Part shown: piece by piece, positions 27,128 through 35,549 of the stretch | Layout: every line of letters starts with the position of its first letter | How positions within the stretch are numbered: position 1 is the first letter of the stretch | Assembly: GCF_004365355.1 (NCBI RefSeq) | Contig: NZ_SODP01000002.1 | Span: 1,733,846 to 1,797,845 of the forward strand | Direction: 5' to 3' | DNA from: Kribbella pratensis | Lineage (GTDB): Bacteria; Actinomycetota; Actinomycetes; Propionibacteriales; Kribbellaceae | DNA: 64,000 bases | The notes under the pieces: generated by a model | The model's database searches: none | The model's input: only the letters and a program-made list of their open reading frames with translations | Told to the model about the DNA's origin: nothing | Program-made: the position numbers and the translations under genes

Positions 27128-27928
27128 TCAGTCGTCGCGTTCGGTGTCCTGGTCGGCTTCTTGGGCTACGGCGTACGTCTCGGGCCGCTCGCCCAGCCCC
27201 GCGTTCTCGTCCGGGCCGTCGGCGTCGACGCCGGCGTACGTCGAGCTCTGCAGCTGTAAAGCCATGGCCAGCTCGGGATCTGCCCGGACCACGGAGCCTC
27301 GTTCGACCGTGATCTTGTCGAAGACGGCGTACATCTTGCGCGGGTCCGGGTCGGTGCTCTTCTCCAGGTCCTCCGGGTACGCCGCGCTCGACGCCGCGTT
27401 CCACTCGTCCCGCTCGACGCGGTCGAAGTCGAGGCGGTACGGCGACATCTCGGCGACGTGGCTCATGAACACCTTGCCCGCGGCACCGTTTCCCTCGCGG
27501 AACGGGTGGGTGAGGTTCTGGTAGCTGTACACCTCGGCGATGCTCTGGACGAACTCGTCCCGCGACATCGTCGACCAGTCCTTGTCGTTGATCTTCGCGC
27601 TGACCTTGCCGGTCCACTTGTCCAGCAGCTCGGCCGGCACGAACGTCTTGCCCTGTTTGGTGATACCGACGTTCCGGAACTCCCCGGCCCAGTCGTACAC
27701 GTCCTGGAGCAGGTGTTTGTGGATCGCCTGCACGTGCGCCTTGTCGTACGTGCGCGGGATCTCGACATCGCCGCGATCGATCTCGCCTTGCCGCAGGGAC
27801 CGCAGCCGGTACTCGGCGAAGTGCAGCTCGACGGGGTTCTTGATACCGAGCTTGTTCCGCAGACAGCCGCCGGGCTCCCAGAGATACGCGTCCCAGCGTT
27901 GCTTCTCCGGTGAGACCGGTTCGGTCAC
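27128..27928 (-). CDS. fic: Fic-domain protein (class I toxin) with degenerate active-site motif
   Basis: 266 residues. The Fic core runs from about 30 to 190: IPRTYDKAHVQAIHKHLLQDVYDWAGEFRNVGI is the helix-flap region and HPFREGNGAAGK (141-152) is the catalytic loop. Fic AMP transferases normally have HPFxxGNGRxxR; here His141, Phe, Glu and GNG remain but both arginines that hold the ATP phosphates are Ala149 and Lys152. It overlaps the small upstream antitoxin gene by ATGA (27925-27928), as in VbhA/VbhT-type modules. The tail after 200 is acidic and variable. AMPylation may be weak, altered or lost. Confidence 0.88.
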   Translation of the reverse strand: MTEPVSPEKQRWDAYLWEPGGCLRNKLGIKNPVELHFAEYRLRSLRQGEIDRGDVEIPRTYDKAHVQAIHKHLLQDVYDWAGEFRNVGITKQGKTFVPAELLDKWTGKVSAKINDKDWSTMSRDEFVQSIAEVYSYQNLTHPFREGNGAAGKVFMSHVAEMSPYRLDFDRVERDEWNAASSAAYPEDLEKSTDPDPRKMYAVFDKITVERGSVVRADPELAMALQLQSSTYAGVDADGPDENAGLGERPETYAVAQEADQDTERDD

Positions 27929-28155
27929 ACCGGGTCTCCGCCGGTCACCTTCGACATCGTGCGGCGGATGTACTCCGCGGTGTCGATCCGGCCCGCCTCG
28001 CGGTCGGCCAGGTCGGCGACGTCGTCGCGTTGCGGCTCCCAGCCTTCCAGCCGGTTGTTCGCGAGCGCGTCACTGACCCGTTGCTTCTGGTCATCGTCGA
28101 GCGATTCGAACAACTCCGGCCAGCGCTGGGCGTAGCGGCACGGTTCGTAGGCCAT
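27925..28155 (-). CDS. VbhA-like antitoxin of the Fic module
   Basis: 76 residues, placed directly before fic and overlapping it. The segment VSDALANNRLEGWEPQRDD resembles the inhibitory helix of VbhA antitoxins, whose motif is [S/T]xxxE[G/N]. The Glu-Gly pair is kept, but the Ser/Thr position is Asn. The rest is the typical short helical bundle ending DTAEYIRRTM. The ATG and size fit the class. It would block the ATP site of Fic through the glutamate. Confidence 0.75.
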   Translation of the reverse strand: MAYEPCRYAQRWPELFESLDDDQKQRVSDALANNRLEGWEPQRDDVADLADREAGRIDTAEYIRRTMSKVTGGDPV

Positions 28156-28283
28156 CAGTCAGCTCCCCGAGTAGCTAGCAATCGGGCCAGCGTAGCGAAG
28201 TCCGGGGATTCAGTAGCCGGGCTGCTGAGTGTGTTCGGATATTCCTGTTGGAATTCGTAGTGTTCGCGCGGGAGGTTGGACGT

Positions 28284-29162
28284 ATGGCAGCTGACACGAA
28301 CAAGACCCGCCGGATCGGTGACGTCGAGGTATCCGCGATCGGGCTCGGCGGGATGCCGATGTCGATCGAGGGCCGGCCCGACGAGGCCCGGTCGATCGCG
28401 ACCATCCACGCCGCACTGGACGCCGGGATCACCCTGATCGACACGGCCGACGCGTACCACCTGACCGCCACCGACGACGGCCACAACGAGAGCCTGATCG
28501 CCAAGGCGCTGGCGTCGTACGGCGGTGACACGTCCGACGTACTCGTCGCGACCAAGGGCGGCCACCTGCGGCCCGGCGACGGCAGCTGGACGCTCGACGG
28601 CTCTCCGAAGCACATCGCCGAGGCGGCCGAGGCGTCGCTGAAGCGGCTGGGCGTGGAGGCGATCGGGCTGTACCAGTTCCACCGGCCCGACCCGAAGACG
28701 CCGTACGAGGACTCCGTCGGCGCGATCCGCGACCTCCTCGACGCCGGCAAGATCCGGATGGCCGGCATCTCGAACGCGAACCCGGCCCAGATCAAGCAGG
28801 CCAACGAGATCCTCGGCGGCCGGCTCGTCTCGGTCCAGAACCAGTTCTCGCCGAAGTTCCGCTCGAGCGAGCCGGAGCTGGAGCTGTGCGACGAGCTGGG
28901 CATCGCGTTCCTGCCGTGGTCCCCGCTCGGCGGGATCTCCAACGCCGGCGAGCTCGGCGCGAAGTACCCGGCCTTCCAGACCCTCGCGGCCGAGCTCGGC
29001 GTCAGCCCGCAGAAGCTCACGCTGGCCTGGATGCTCGCGAAGTCGCCGGTCGTCATCCCGATCCCCGGCGCCAGCCGTCCGGAGACCATCCGTGACTCCT
29101 ACTCCGCCGTGGACCTGCAACTGACGGCCGACCAGGTCGCAGTACTCGACGCCTCGGAATAA
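28284..29162 (+). CDS. Aldo/keto reductase
   Basis: About 292 residues of an NADPH-dependent TIM-barrel reductase. The catalytic set is visible: Asp and Tyr in LIDTADAYHL, Lys in VATKGGHL and His in LYQFHRPD. The cofactor-binding end reads IPIPGASRPETIRDSY. The ATG at 28284 has GGAGG about 9 nt upstream. It is transcribed away from the Fic module. It should reduce a small aldehyde or ketone; the substrate is unknown. Confidence 0.92.
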   Translation: MAADTNKTRRIGDVEVSAIGLGGMPMSIEGRPDEARSIATIHAALDAGITLIDTADAYHLTATDDGHNESLIAKALASYGGDTSDVLVATKGGHLRPGDGSWTLDGSPKHIAEAAEASLKRLGVEAIGLYQFHRPDPKTPYEDSVGAIRDLLDAGKIRMAGISNANPAQIKQANEILGGRLVSVQNQFSPKFRSSEPELELCDELGIAFLPWSPLGGISNAGELGAKYPAFQTLAAELGVSPQKLTLAWMLAKSPVVIPIPGASRPETIRDSYSAVDLQLTADQVAVLDASE

Positions 29163-29191
29163 CGACTGCCGGGTACGGCGTTCTGCGGCGC

Positions 29192-29536
29192 GTGGAGGAT
29201 ATGCGTGCACTGAGCTACGGACTGGGACAGCAGTACTTCGAGGAGCGGGACTATCGCGGGGCGATCCGGGCATTGAAGCCGGTTGTCGACGAGACGCCGG
29301 ACGATGTCGGGACGCGGCTCTTGCTGGCGCGGGCGTACTACCACGCGGCGCTGCTGAAGCCGGCGGAGGAGCATCTGCTCGAGGTGATCGAGCGGGAGCC
29401 GACCGAGTACTACGCCCACCTGATGCTGGCGCGGACGCTCGAGCGGCAGTCCCGCCGGGACGAGGCCGGGAAGCATCGGCGCATCGCCGCCGCGCTGACC
29501 GGTGACGACGAGATACTCGAAGCTCACACACACTGA
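29192..29536 (+). CDS. Small tetratricopeptide-repeat protein
   Basis: 114 residues with about three TPR units: YGLGQQYFEERDYRGAIRAL, ARAYYHAALLKPAEEHLLEV and YAHLMLARTLERQSRRDEA. No other domain or signal peptide is present, so it is a protein-protein adaptor. The GTG at 29192 is used; the ATG at 29201 has its GGAGG only 2 nt upstream. It follows the reductase by 29 nt and ends before a strong terminator, so the two are probably one transcript. Confidence 0.8.
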   Translation: MEDMRALSYGLGQQYFEERDYRGAIRALKPVVDETPDDVGTRLLLARAYYHAALLKPAEEHLLEVIEREPTEYYAHLMLARTLERQSRRDEAGKHRRIAAALTGDDEILEAHTH

Positions 29537-29548
29537 TCGACGACACTG

Positions 29549-29582
29549 AAGGCCCGCGATCCACACCTGGATCGCGGGCCTT
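29549..29582 (+). terminator. Strong intrinsic-type hairpin
   Basis: A 15-bp perfect stem, AAGGCCCGCGATCCA paired with TGGATCGCGGGCCTT around the loop CACC, lies 12 nt past the TPR gene stop. There is no long U-run, as is usual in GC-rich actinobacteria. It should end the reductase/TPR transcript before the LLM promoter. Confidence 0.85.
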
Positions 29583-29625
29583 CGGCGTACCTGGGCCGGA
29601 ATGACTGGCCAGTGGTCGGTGTTAT

Positions 29626-29645
29626 GTAGTTTAATTGTGAACTAC
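29626..29645. promoter_or_regulatory. Inverted repeat upstream of the LLM gene
   Basis: GTAGTT (29626-29631) and AACTAC (29640-29645) form a perfect dyad with an 8-nt AT-rich centre, just before the GGAGGAG box at 29652. The left half TAGTTTAATTG resembles the MarR-type half-site TAGTTTGATTG found at 63132. It is probably a repressor site controlling the oxidoreductase pair. Confidence 0.5.
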
Positions 29646-29663
29646 TTAGACGGAGGAGAGCCG

Positions 29664-30809
29664 ATGCAGTTCGGGGTGTTCAGCGTTGGGGACGTGACCG
29701 AGGACCCGACGACCGGGGTCACGCCCACCGAGGGTGAGCGGATCAAGGCGATGGTGGCGATCGCGCTCAAGGCCGAGGAGGTCGGGCTGGACGTGTTCGC
29801 GCAGGGTGAGCACCACAACCCGCCGTTCGTGCCGTCGTCGCCGACGACCCAGCTCGGGTTCATCGCGGCGCAGACGTCGAAGATCATCCTGTCCACCTCG
29901 ACGACCCTGATCACGACCAACGACCCGGTGAAGATCGCCGAGGACTACGCGATGCTGCAGCACCTGGCCGACGGCCGGGTCGACCTGATGATGGGTCGCG
30001 GCAACACCGGCCCGGTGTACCCGTGGTTCGGTCAGGACATCCGCAACGGCATCGCGCTCGCCGTCGAGAACTACGCGTTGCTCCGCCGGCTCTGGCGCGA
30101 GGACGTCGTCGACTGGGAAGGCAAGTTCCGTACGCCCCTGCAGGGGTTCACGGCCACGCCGCGGCCGCTGGACGGCGTACCGCCGTTCGTGTGGCACGGG
30201 TCGATCCGGTCGCCCGAGATCGCCGAGCAGGCGGCGTACTACGGTGACGGGTTCTTCCACAACAACATCTTCTGGCCGATCTCGCACACCAAGCAGATGA
30301 TCGAGCTGTACCGCCGGCGCTTCGAGCACTACGGACACGGGGCCGCCGACCAGGCGATCGTCGGCGTCGGTGGTCAGGTCTTCATGCGGAAGAACTCGCA
30401 GGACGCGGTCCGCGAATTCCGTCCGTACTTCGACAACGCGCCGGTCTACGGACACGGGCCGTCGTTGGAGGACTTCACCCGGGAGACGCCGTTGACCGTC
30501 GGCAGCCCGCAGGAGGTTATCGAGCGGACGCTGTCGTTCCGGGAGCACTTCGGTGACTACCAGCGGCAGCTGTTCCTGATGGACCACGCCGGCCTGCCGT
30601 TGAAGACCGTGCTGGAGCAGCTGGACATCCTCGGCGAAGAGGTTGTTCCGGTACTGCGGAAGGAGTTCGCCGCGCTGAAGCCGGCGCACGTGCCGGACGC
30701 ACCGACCCACGCGTCTTTGAAGGCTGCAGCGGAGCGTGCACGCCAGTTGGAGACCATTGACGAGCCGGCCGTGGTGGCCGAGCCGACCGCCGAGGAGTCG
30801 ACGCGATGA
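29664..30809 (+). CDS. LLM-class flavin-dependent oxidoreductase
   Basis: About 381 residues of a luciferase-like TIM barrel: MQFGVFSVGD at strand 1, GLDVFAQGEHH, TTLITTNDPVKIAEDYAMLQHLADGRVDLMMGRGN for flavin contacts, and the C-terminal TVGSPQEVIERTL. GGAGGAG sits 5 nt before the ATG at 29664. The next gene, an FMN reductase of the CE1759 type, overlaps by ATGA, so the pair is a classic two-component monooxygenase that uses reduced FMN. The substrate is unknown. Confidence 0.9.
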   Translation: MQFGVFSVGDVTEDPTTGVTPTEGERIKAMVAIALKAEEVGLDVFAQGEHHNPPFVPSSPTTQLGFIAAQTSKIILSTSTTLITTNDPVKIAEDYAMLQHLADGRVDLMMGRGNTGPVYPWFGQDIRNGIALAVENYALLRRLWREDVVDWEGKFRTPLQGFTATPRPLDGVPPFVWHGSIRSPEIAEQAAYYGDGFFHNNIFWPISHTKQMIELYRRRFEHYGHGAADQAIVGVGGQVFMRKNSQDAVREFRPYFDNAPVYGHGPSLEDFTRETPLTVGSPQEVIERTLSFREHFGDYQRQLFLMDHAGLPLKTVLEQLDILGEEVVPVLRKEFAALKPAHVPDAPTHASLKAAAERARQLETIDEPAVVAEPTAEESTR

Positions 30810-31408
30810 ACGAACGCGTGATTGCTGTGGTGACAGCTGGGCTGACGACACCGTCGTCGTCCCGGCTGCTCGCCGACCAACTGTCGGCTGCGGTCGCGGA
30901 CGAGTTGTCCGGTCGCGGGATCAGCTCCCGCATCGAGACGATCGAGGTCCGCGACCACGCGCACGACCTCACCAACAACCTGCTCACCGGCTTCCCGTCG
31001 GCCGAGCTGCGCGAGGTCCTCGAGACGGTCGAAGCGGCGGACGCCCTCATCGTCGTCAGCCCGACGTTCAGCGCGTCGTACTCCGGTCTGTTCAAGATGT
31101 TCTTCGACGTACTCGACGACCAGGCCCTGGCCGGCAAGCCCGTCCTGCTGGCCGCCACGGGTGGCACTGAACGCCACTCGCTCGTCCTGGACTTCGCCCT
31201 CCGCCCCCTCTTCGCCTACCTGAAGGCCCTACCGGTGCCCACCGGCGTCTACGCCGCCTCCACCGACTGGGGCCCGAACGCCGCCGGCCTCCGCCCCCGC
31301 ATCACCCAGGCAGCCGGCGAACTGGTAGCCGCCCTCCACCACGAAACCCCCACAAAGTCCGACCCCTTCACCAACCCCACCCCCTTCGAAGACCTACTCA
31401 ACAGCTGA
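30806..31408 (+). CDS. NAD(P)H-dependent FMN reductase (CE1759 type)
   Basis: 200 residues with a flavodoxin-like fold. The FMN phosphate loop lies at VTAGLTTPSSSRLLADQL, followed by VVSPTFSASYSGLFKMFFDVLD and AATGGTERHSLVLDFALRPLFAYL. It should supply reduced flavin to the LLM oxidoreductase encoded just before it (4-nt overlap). The match to the CE1759 family, which accompanies LLM proteins, is good over the whole length. Confidence 0.92.
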   Translation: MNERVIAVVTAGLTTPSSSRLLADQLSAAVADELSGRGISSRIETIEVRDHAHDLTNNLLTGFPSAELREVLETVEAADALIVVSPTFSASYSGLFKMFFDVLDDQALAGKPVLLAATGGTERHSLVLDFALRPLFAYLKALPVPTGVYAASTDWGPNAAGLRPRITQAAGELVAALHHETPTKSDPFTNPTPFEDLLNS

Positions 31409-31429
31409 TCCTGCGGGATCATCGGTCCC

Positions 31430-31873
31430 GTGTGGAACTGGTTGCTGGAGCGGCGCTGGGCGCTGGGCTTTCTCGCCTGGTCGGCCCTGGCATTCACCAT
31501 CGCCTACTGGAATCACGACGAGAACCAGCGTCTCGACAATGCTCCGACAGCGCCTGCCGTCATCACGCACATCAACCGGTGGACGAAGGGCGGGCCCGAA
31601 CTCGAGTTGGACATCAAGCTGCCTGATGGGCGCACCGTGACCGGTCAGACCAACAACTTCAACGACGTTCATCGGACCGGCGAGCGGATCCTCGTCCAGT
31701 ACGCGCTCGACGGACGCGACGTGTACGTGCGAGAAGCCGGTCAGGGGCCGGATCACACGGGAGTCTGGGGCTGGATGGCCGCCGGATCGGGAGCGACCCT
31801 AACCGGCTTGACCCTGATGGTCCTGCGCACGCGCAGAAACAAGCTGCGTGAGGCCGTCGAGGATGGTGGTTAG
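31430..31873 (+). CDS. Small membrane protein, DUF3592-like
   Basis: 147 residues with two hydrophobic helices (about 9-27 and 108-126) around a small beta-rich soluble domain (about 40-100, APAVITHINRW, LDIKLPDGRTVTG, VQYALDGRDVYVRE). This is the DUF3592 plan of unknown function. Start is GTG. The last 75 nt are also the 3' end of the convergent TetR gene on the other strand; both readings look genuine. Confidence 0.7.
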   Translation: MWNWLLERRWALGFLAWSALAFTIAYWNHDENQRLDNAPTAPAVITHINRWTKGGPELELDIKLPDGRTVTGQTNNFNDVHRTGERILVQYALDGRDVYVREAGQGPDHTGVWGWMAAGSGATLTGLTLMVLRTRRNKLREAVEDGG

Positions 31874-32587
31874 GCCGAAGGTTAGGGCGTGGGCTGGGTC
31901 GAGGGCGGACTGGAAGTGTTCGCCTACGGCAGTGCCTACGCGGCCGGCGACGGGGAAGTGGGTGCCAGACATGACTGCGGTGAGGGTCGGGGAGATCTGA
32001 CGCCACCACTCCTCGTCGGTGAGGCCTGAGTCGCGTTGGGTGCGGAGTTGTTCGGCGCCGGCGCGGGCAGTGCCCTGGACGTGCGTGAGGACGAGCGTCA
32101 GCGCCGAGTCCATCTCGACGTCGGTCAGTCCCAGCCCGTCGAGCGGGCGTAGCTCCGCCTCGTACTTGCGGGTGATGTTCGGGCCGAGCGCCGTACGCAT
32201 CGTCGGGACCTCGTGGATCCACGGATGGGCGGTCAGGATCTCCCAGTTGCGGCGGGCAATGAATTCGAGCGCGCCGCGCCAGCCGCCGGGCTGCTTCGAC
32301 GGCTCGTCGGCGTCGGCGTACAGGTCGCCGTACACCCGGTCGAACATCAGGTCGGTCAGCTCACCCTTGCCGGGAACATGCGTGTAGAGCGACATCGTGC
32401 CGACCTTCAGACGATCGGCGACCATTCGCATCGAGAGCGCCTCGAGGCCTTCCCCATCGGCGAGCTCGATGGCGGCGTCGACGATCGCGCGCACGGTCAG
32501 ACCGGAGCGGCCGGGTTTGGAGTGGCTCCCCCACAGCAGCGCCAGACTGCGCGCCGGATCGGGCGCAGCCGCCTTCCTTCCCGCCAC
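31799..32587 (-). CDS. TetR/AcrR repressor with TetR_C-type ligand domain
   Basis: 262 residues, longer than the minimal repressor because of an N-terminal extension. The helix-turn-helix is LTVRAIVDAAIELADGEGLEALSMRMVADRLKVGTMSLYTHVPGK. The C-terminal domain belongs to the tetracycline-repressor-like group with WILTAHPWI and LTLVLTHVQGTARAGAEQ. It is divergent from the ABC exporter genes, with a 15-bp palindrome between them, so it most likely represses that exporter and responds to a drug. Confidence 0.92.
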   Translation of the reverse strand: MAGRKAAAPDPARSLALLWGSHSKPGRSGLTVRAIVDAAIELADGEGLEALSMRMVADRLKVGTMSLYTHVPGKGELTDLMFDRVYGDLYADADEPSKQPGGWRGALEFIARRNWEILTAHPWIHEVPTMRTALGPNITRKYEAELRPLDGLGLTDVEMDSALTLVLTHVQGTARAGAEQLRTQRDSGLTDEEWWRQISPTLTAVMSGTHFPVAGRVGTAVGEHFQSALDPAHALTFGLTTILDGLTQLVSARAQDHQGQAG

Positions 32588-32632
32588 CGGAACCTTCTTC
32601 CACCGCTCGTCGTTGAACGCATCGTACCCGAG

Positions 32633-32647
32633 CCGTACAATGTACGG
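32633..32647. promoter_or_regulatory. TetR-type operator between repressor and ABC exporter
   Basis: CCGTACAATGTACGG is a perfect 7+1+7 palindrome, followed by TACACTCTACGG which repeats part of the half-site. It lies 46 nt upstream of the repressor start and 35 nt upstream of the ABC ATPase start, where it could control both divergent promoters. Confidence 0.7.
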
Positions 32648-32681
32648 TACACTCTACGGCTCTACAACCCGAGAGGTGGGA

Positions 32682-33629
32682 ATGACTACCGAAACAGTGA
32701 TCGAGGCCGTCGGCGTACGGAAGAACTACAGGGGCGGCAGGGAGGGTGCGGGGCTCAACGGCTTCGACCTCGAGGTCACGGCCGGCACGGTGACGGGGCT
32801 GCTCGGCCCGAACGGCGCCGGCAAGACGACGGCGGTGCGGATCCTGTCCACCCTGCTGGAGCTGGATTCCGGTACGGCGACGGTCGCGGGGTACGACGTC
32901 CGCCGGCAAGGCGCGGAGGTACGCCGTCGGATCGGGCTCGTCGGGCAGTACGCCGCGATCGACGAAGTACTCACCGGGCGGCAGAACCTGGTGATGTTCG
33001 GGCGGCTGAACCATCTGAGGAACGCCAAGGGCCGGGCCGACGAGCTGCTGGAGCGGTTCAGCCTGACCGAGGCGGCCGGGCAGGCGGTCAGCAAGTACTC
33101 CGGCGGGATGCGCCGGCGGCTGGATCTCGCGGCGAGCCTGATCGTGGCGCCGCGAGTGCTGTTCGTGGACGAGCCGACGACCGGGCTGGACCCGGCCGGG
33201 CGGCTCGAGGTGCGGTCCGCCGTACGGCAGCTGGTCGACGGCGGTACGACGGTGTTGCTGACGACGCAGTACCTGGAGGAGGCGGATCAGCTGGCGAACC
33301 GGATCTCGATGCTCAAGGCGGGGAAGGTCGTTGCCGAGGGCACCCCTGACGAGTTGAAGACGCAGCTCGGGTCGGACCGGCTGGAGATCGTGCTCGCGGA
33401 TCCGGCCGACGTACCGCGGGTGGTGCAGCTGGCGGGATCGTTGGCGGACGGGGAGATCCGTGTGGTCGACGTACGGGTGAGTGTGCCGGTGAAGGATCGG
33501 ACGAAGGCGTTGGTGGTAATGGCGAACTCGTTGCATGAGGCAAGGATCGAGCCGGAGGACATCACGTTGCGGCGGCCGACGCTGGACGAGGTCTTCCTGC
33601 ACCTGACCGGGGCGGAGGTGGCAGCGTGA
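32682..33629 (+). CDS. DrrA-like daunorubicin-resistance ABC transporter ATPase
   Basis: About 315 residues. The Walker A motif is GPNGAGKTT, the signature is YSGGMRRRLDLA, and Walker B reads VLFVDEPTTGLDPAGR. A C-terminal extension (about 225-315) is typical of DrrA-type exporter subunits. The ATG at 32682 has GAGAGGTGGG 1-10 nt upstream. The stop overlaps the permease start (GTGA). It energises drug or lipid export and is probably controlled by the divergent TetR. Confidence 0.93.
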   Translation: MTTETVIEAVGVRKNYRGGREGAGLNGFDLEVTAGTVTGLLGPNGAGKTTAVRILSTLLELDSGTATVAGYDVRRQGAEVRRRIGLVGQYAAIDEVLTGRQNLVMFGRLNHLRNAKGRADELLERFSLTEAAGQAVSKYSGGMRRRLDLAASLIVAPRVLFVDEPTTGLDPAGRLEVRSAVRQLVDGGTTVLLTTQYLEEADQLANRISMLKAGKVVAEGTPDELKTQLGSDRLEIVLADPADVPRVVQLAGSLADGEIRVVDVRVSVPVKDRTKALVVMANSLHEARIEPEDITLRRPTLDEVFLHLTGAEVAA

Positions 33630-34411
33630 TGTGGGTGCTGGCCGACAGTTGGACGATCGCGCGGCGGACGTTGACGCACTGGCGGAACCAGCCCGGGCTG
33701 GTGATCTTCCAGTGGTTCTTCCCGGTGTTGATGCTGTTGATGTTCGGCGGGCTGCTGGGCGGGGCGATGGAGTTCCCGGAGGGTTCGTCGTACTACGAGT
33801 TGCTGGTGCCGGGGATCTTCGCGCTGGCGATGCTGTTCGGGCTCGAGGGCACGATGACGGCGGTCACCACGGATGTGTCGAAGGGCGTGACGGACCGGTT
33901 CCGCTCGCTCCCGATGAGCTCGACGGCTGTCGTGCTCGGCCGATGCATCGCGGACATGCTCGACTCGGCGGTGACGCTGCTCGTCCTGGTCGCAACCGGC
34001 CTGGCGCTCGGTTGGCGCTGGCACGAAGGCCTGCCGTCCGCGCTGGCCGCGTTCGGGTTGTTGTTGCTGCTGAGGTTCGCGCTGTTGTGGGTTGGCATTT
34101 TCATCGGTCTCACCGTGAAGAACGCCCAGAGCGTGACGATGGTCCAGGTCGTGGTCTGGCCCATCGGCTTCCTCTCCAGCACCTTCGTAGCCACGTCCAC
34201 GATGCCGACCTGGCTGGGCACCATCGCCCAGTGGAACCCCCTCTCCTCCACCGCCACAGCCGCCCGCAACCTCTTCGGCAACCCCGACCCCTCATCCACC
34301 GCCACCTGGATAGGCACCCACGCACCCCTGGCCGCCGTCATAGCCCCCCTGCTCCTGACCGCCGTCTTCCTCCCCCTCAGCACCCACCGCTACCGAACGC
34401 TGTCGCGTTAG
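33626..34411 (+). CDS. DrrB-like ABC-2 type permease
   Basis: 261 residues with six hydrophobic helices. GLVIFQWFFPVLMLLMFGGLLGGA is the first, followed by LVPGIFALAMLFGLEGTM and the conserved DRFRSLPMSSTAVVLGR amphipathic stretch. The C-terminal NPLSSTATAARNLFG is the ABC-2 signature region. The GTG overlaps the ATPase stop (GTGA at 33626-33629); an ATG immediately after is an equally good start. With the ATPase it forms a two-subunit exporter. Confidence 0.9.
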   Translation: MMWVLADSWTIARRTLTHWRNQPGLVIFQWFFPVLMLLMFGGLLGGAMEFPEGSSYYELLVPGIFALAMLFGLEGTMTAVTTDVSKGVTDRFRSLPMSSTAVVLGRCIADMLDSAVTLLVLVATGLALGWRWHEGLPSALAAFGLLLLLRFALLWVGIFIGLTVKNAQSVTMVQVVVWPIGFLSSTFVATSTMPTWLGTIAQWNPLSSTATAARNLFGNPDPSSTATWIGTHAPLAAVIAPLLLTAVFLPLSTHRYRTLSR

Positions 34412-34414
34412 CCC

Positions 34415-34722
34415 TCACCAGAGTCGCCGCAGGCTTCCACCGCGGGTAGGCAGCCTGACAGGCTCATCGGGCTCTGGTGGTGGCAGTTTCACCACCAGAG
34501 CCCGCTGCACCTCCAGATCCGCAAGAGCTGCCGCCTTGCTCGGATAGCGGATCTTCCGGTAGCGCCCGTTGGCGTGCAAATGGAGCGTCCACCCGCCGCG
34601 GAAAACGAGCACGTGCGTGAGCAGGTTTCCGACGAACGCGACCAGGTGATCAGGTGGTCGAGGACGTAGTCGTAGGCCCACTCCGTGAACCCGGACCGGC
34701 GTAGCTCGAAGTCCTCCTCCAT
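34415..34722 (-). pseudogene. Small hypothetical gene broken by an 8-bp tandem duplication
   Basis: From ATG 34722 the frame reads MEEDFELRRSGFTEWAYDYVLDHL. It then leaves frame, while the neighbouring frame continues with VAFVGNLLTHVLVFRGG, RYRKIRYPSKAAALADLEVQRALV and ends at 34415. The switch point holds AGGTGATC (34644-34651) directly followed by AGGTGGTC (34652-34659). Removing one 8-bp unit restores a single frame of about 99 residues with a sensible join (DHLVAF). No family is recognised. It is either a true pseudogene or a sequencing-level slip. Confidence 0.65.
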
Positions 34723-34781
34723 CCTTCGAGTATGCCTTTGCGGCACGCGCCACCCTTCGCGCTCCGGGACCAACAAGTTGT

Positions 34782-35549
34782 CTAGGGCGTTAGTTGGCCG
34801 CCGTTGATTTCGATGATTTGGCCGGTGACGTAGGACGACATGCGCTCGGAGGCGAGGAACAGGATCGTGCCGACGCACTCGTGCGGCGTGCCGGTGCGGC
34901 CCATCGGGATGGTGGCGAGCATGGCCTGCATCTGGGCGTCGGCGGTGTGGCGCTCGTGGAACGGGGTTTTGATCACGCCCGGCGCGATCGCGTTCACCCG
35001 GATGCCTTCCGGGGCGAGCTCCTTGGCCAGGCCGCGGGTGAAGGTGCTGACGGCGCCCTTGCTGGTCGCGTAGATGACCGACCCGCCGGCACCGCCCGTC
35101 CGCCCGGCGATCGAGGTGACGTTGATGATCGAGCCGCCGCCCTGTGCGCGGAACACCGGCACGATCCGCCGGCTCAGCGCGAACACCGAGGTCAGGTTCA
35201 CGTCGAGGATCCGGTGGAATTCCTCGTCCGGTACGTCGGCGATCGGCGACCGGTGGACCAGGTCGCCGGCGTTGTTCACGAGTACGTCGATCCGCCCGTG
35301 CTGCGCGAGGACCTCGTCGATGAACGCGTCCGCCGACTTCGGGTCAGCCAGATCCGCCTGGTGCAACGACGCCGTACCGCCGGCCGTCTGCACCGCGCCC
35401 ACGGTGTGCTTCGCGCCCTCCTCGTTCTGGTGGTAGTGGAGCGCGACCGTAGCCCCGCTCTCCGCGAACCCCACCGCCGCCGCAGCCCCGATCCCACTAC
35501 TGGCCCCGGTCACCACAACAACCTGATCCCTGAAATCCAGATATCCCAT
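34782..35549 (-). CDS. SDR-family NAD(P)-dependent oxidoreductase
   Basis: About 255 residues of a classical short-chain dehydrogenase. The cofactor motif is VVTGASSGIGAAAA (about 12-25), followed by VNNAGDL, the Ser of NVTSIAG and the catalytic Tyr-x-x-x-Lys in YATSKGA. C-terminally it has LASERMSSYVTGQIIEINGGQ. Substrate unknown, with 3-oxoacyl or sugar alcohols the usual range. The ATG at 35549 faces the next gene across only 18 nt, with a -10-like GAGGAT 7 nt upstream, so it is probably leaderless. Confidence 0.93.
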   Translation of the reverse strand: MGYLDFRDQVVVVTGASSGIGAAAAVGFAESGATVALHYHQNEEGAKHTVGAVQTAGGTASLHQADLADPKSADAFIDEVLAQHGRIDVLVNNAGDLVHRSPIADVPDEEFHRILDVNLTSVFALSRRIVPVFRAQGGGSIINVTSIAGRTGGAGGSVIYATSKGAVSTFTRGLAKELAPEGIRVNAIAPGVIKTPFHERHTADAQMQAMLATIPMGRTGTPHECVGTILFLASERMSSYVTGQIIEINGGQLTP

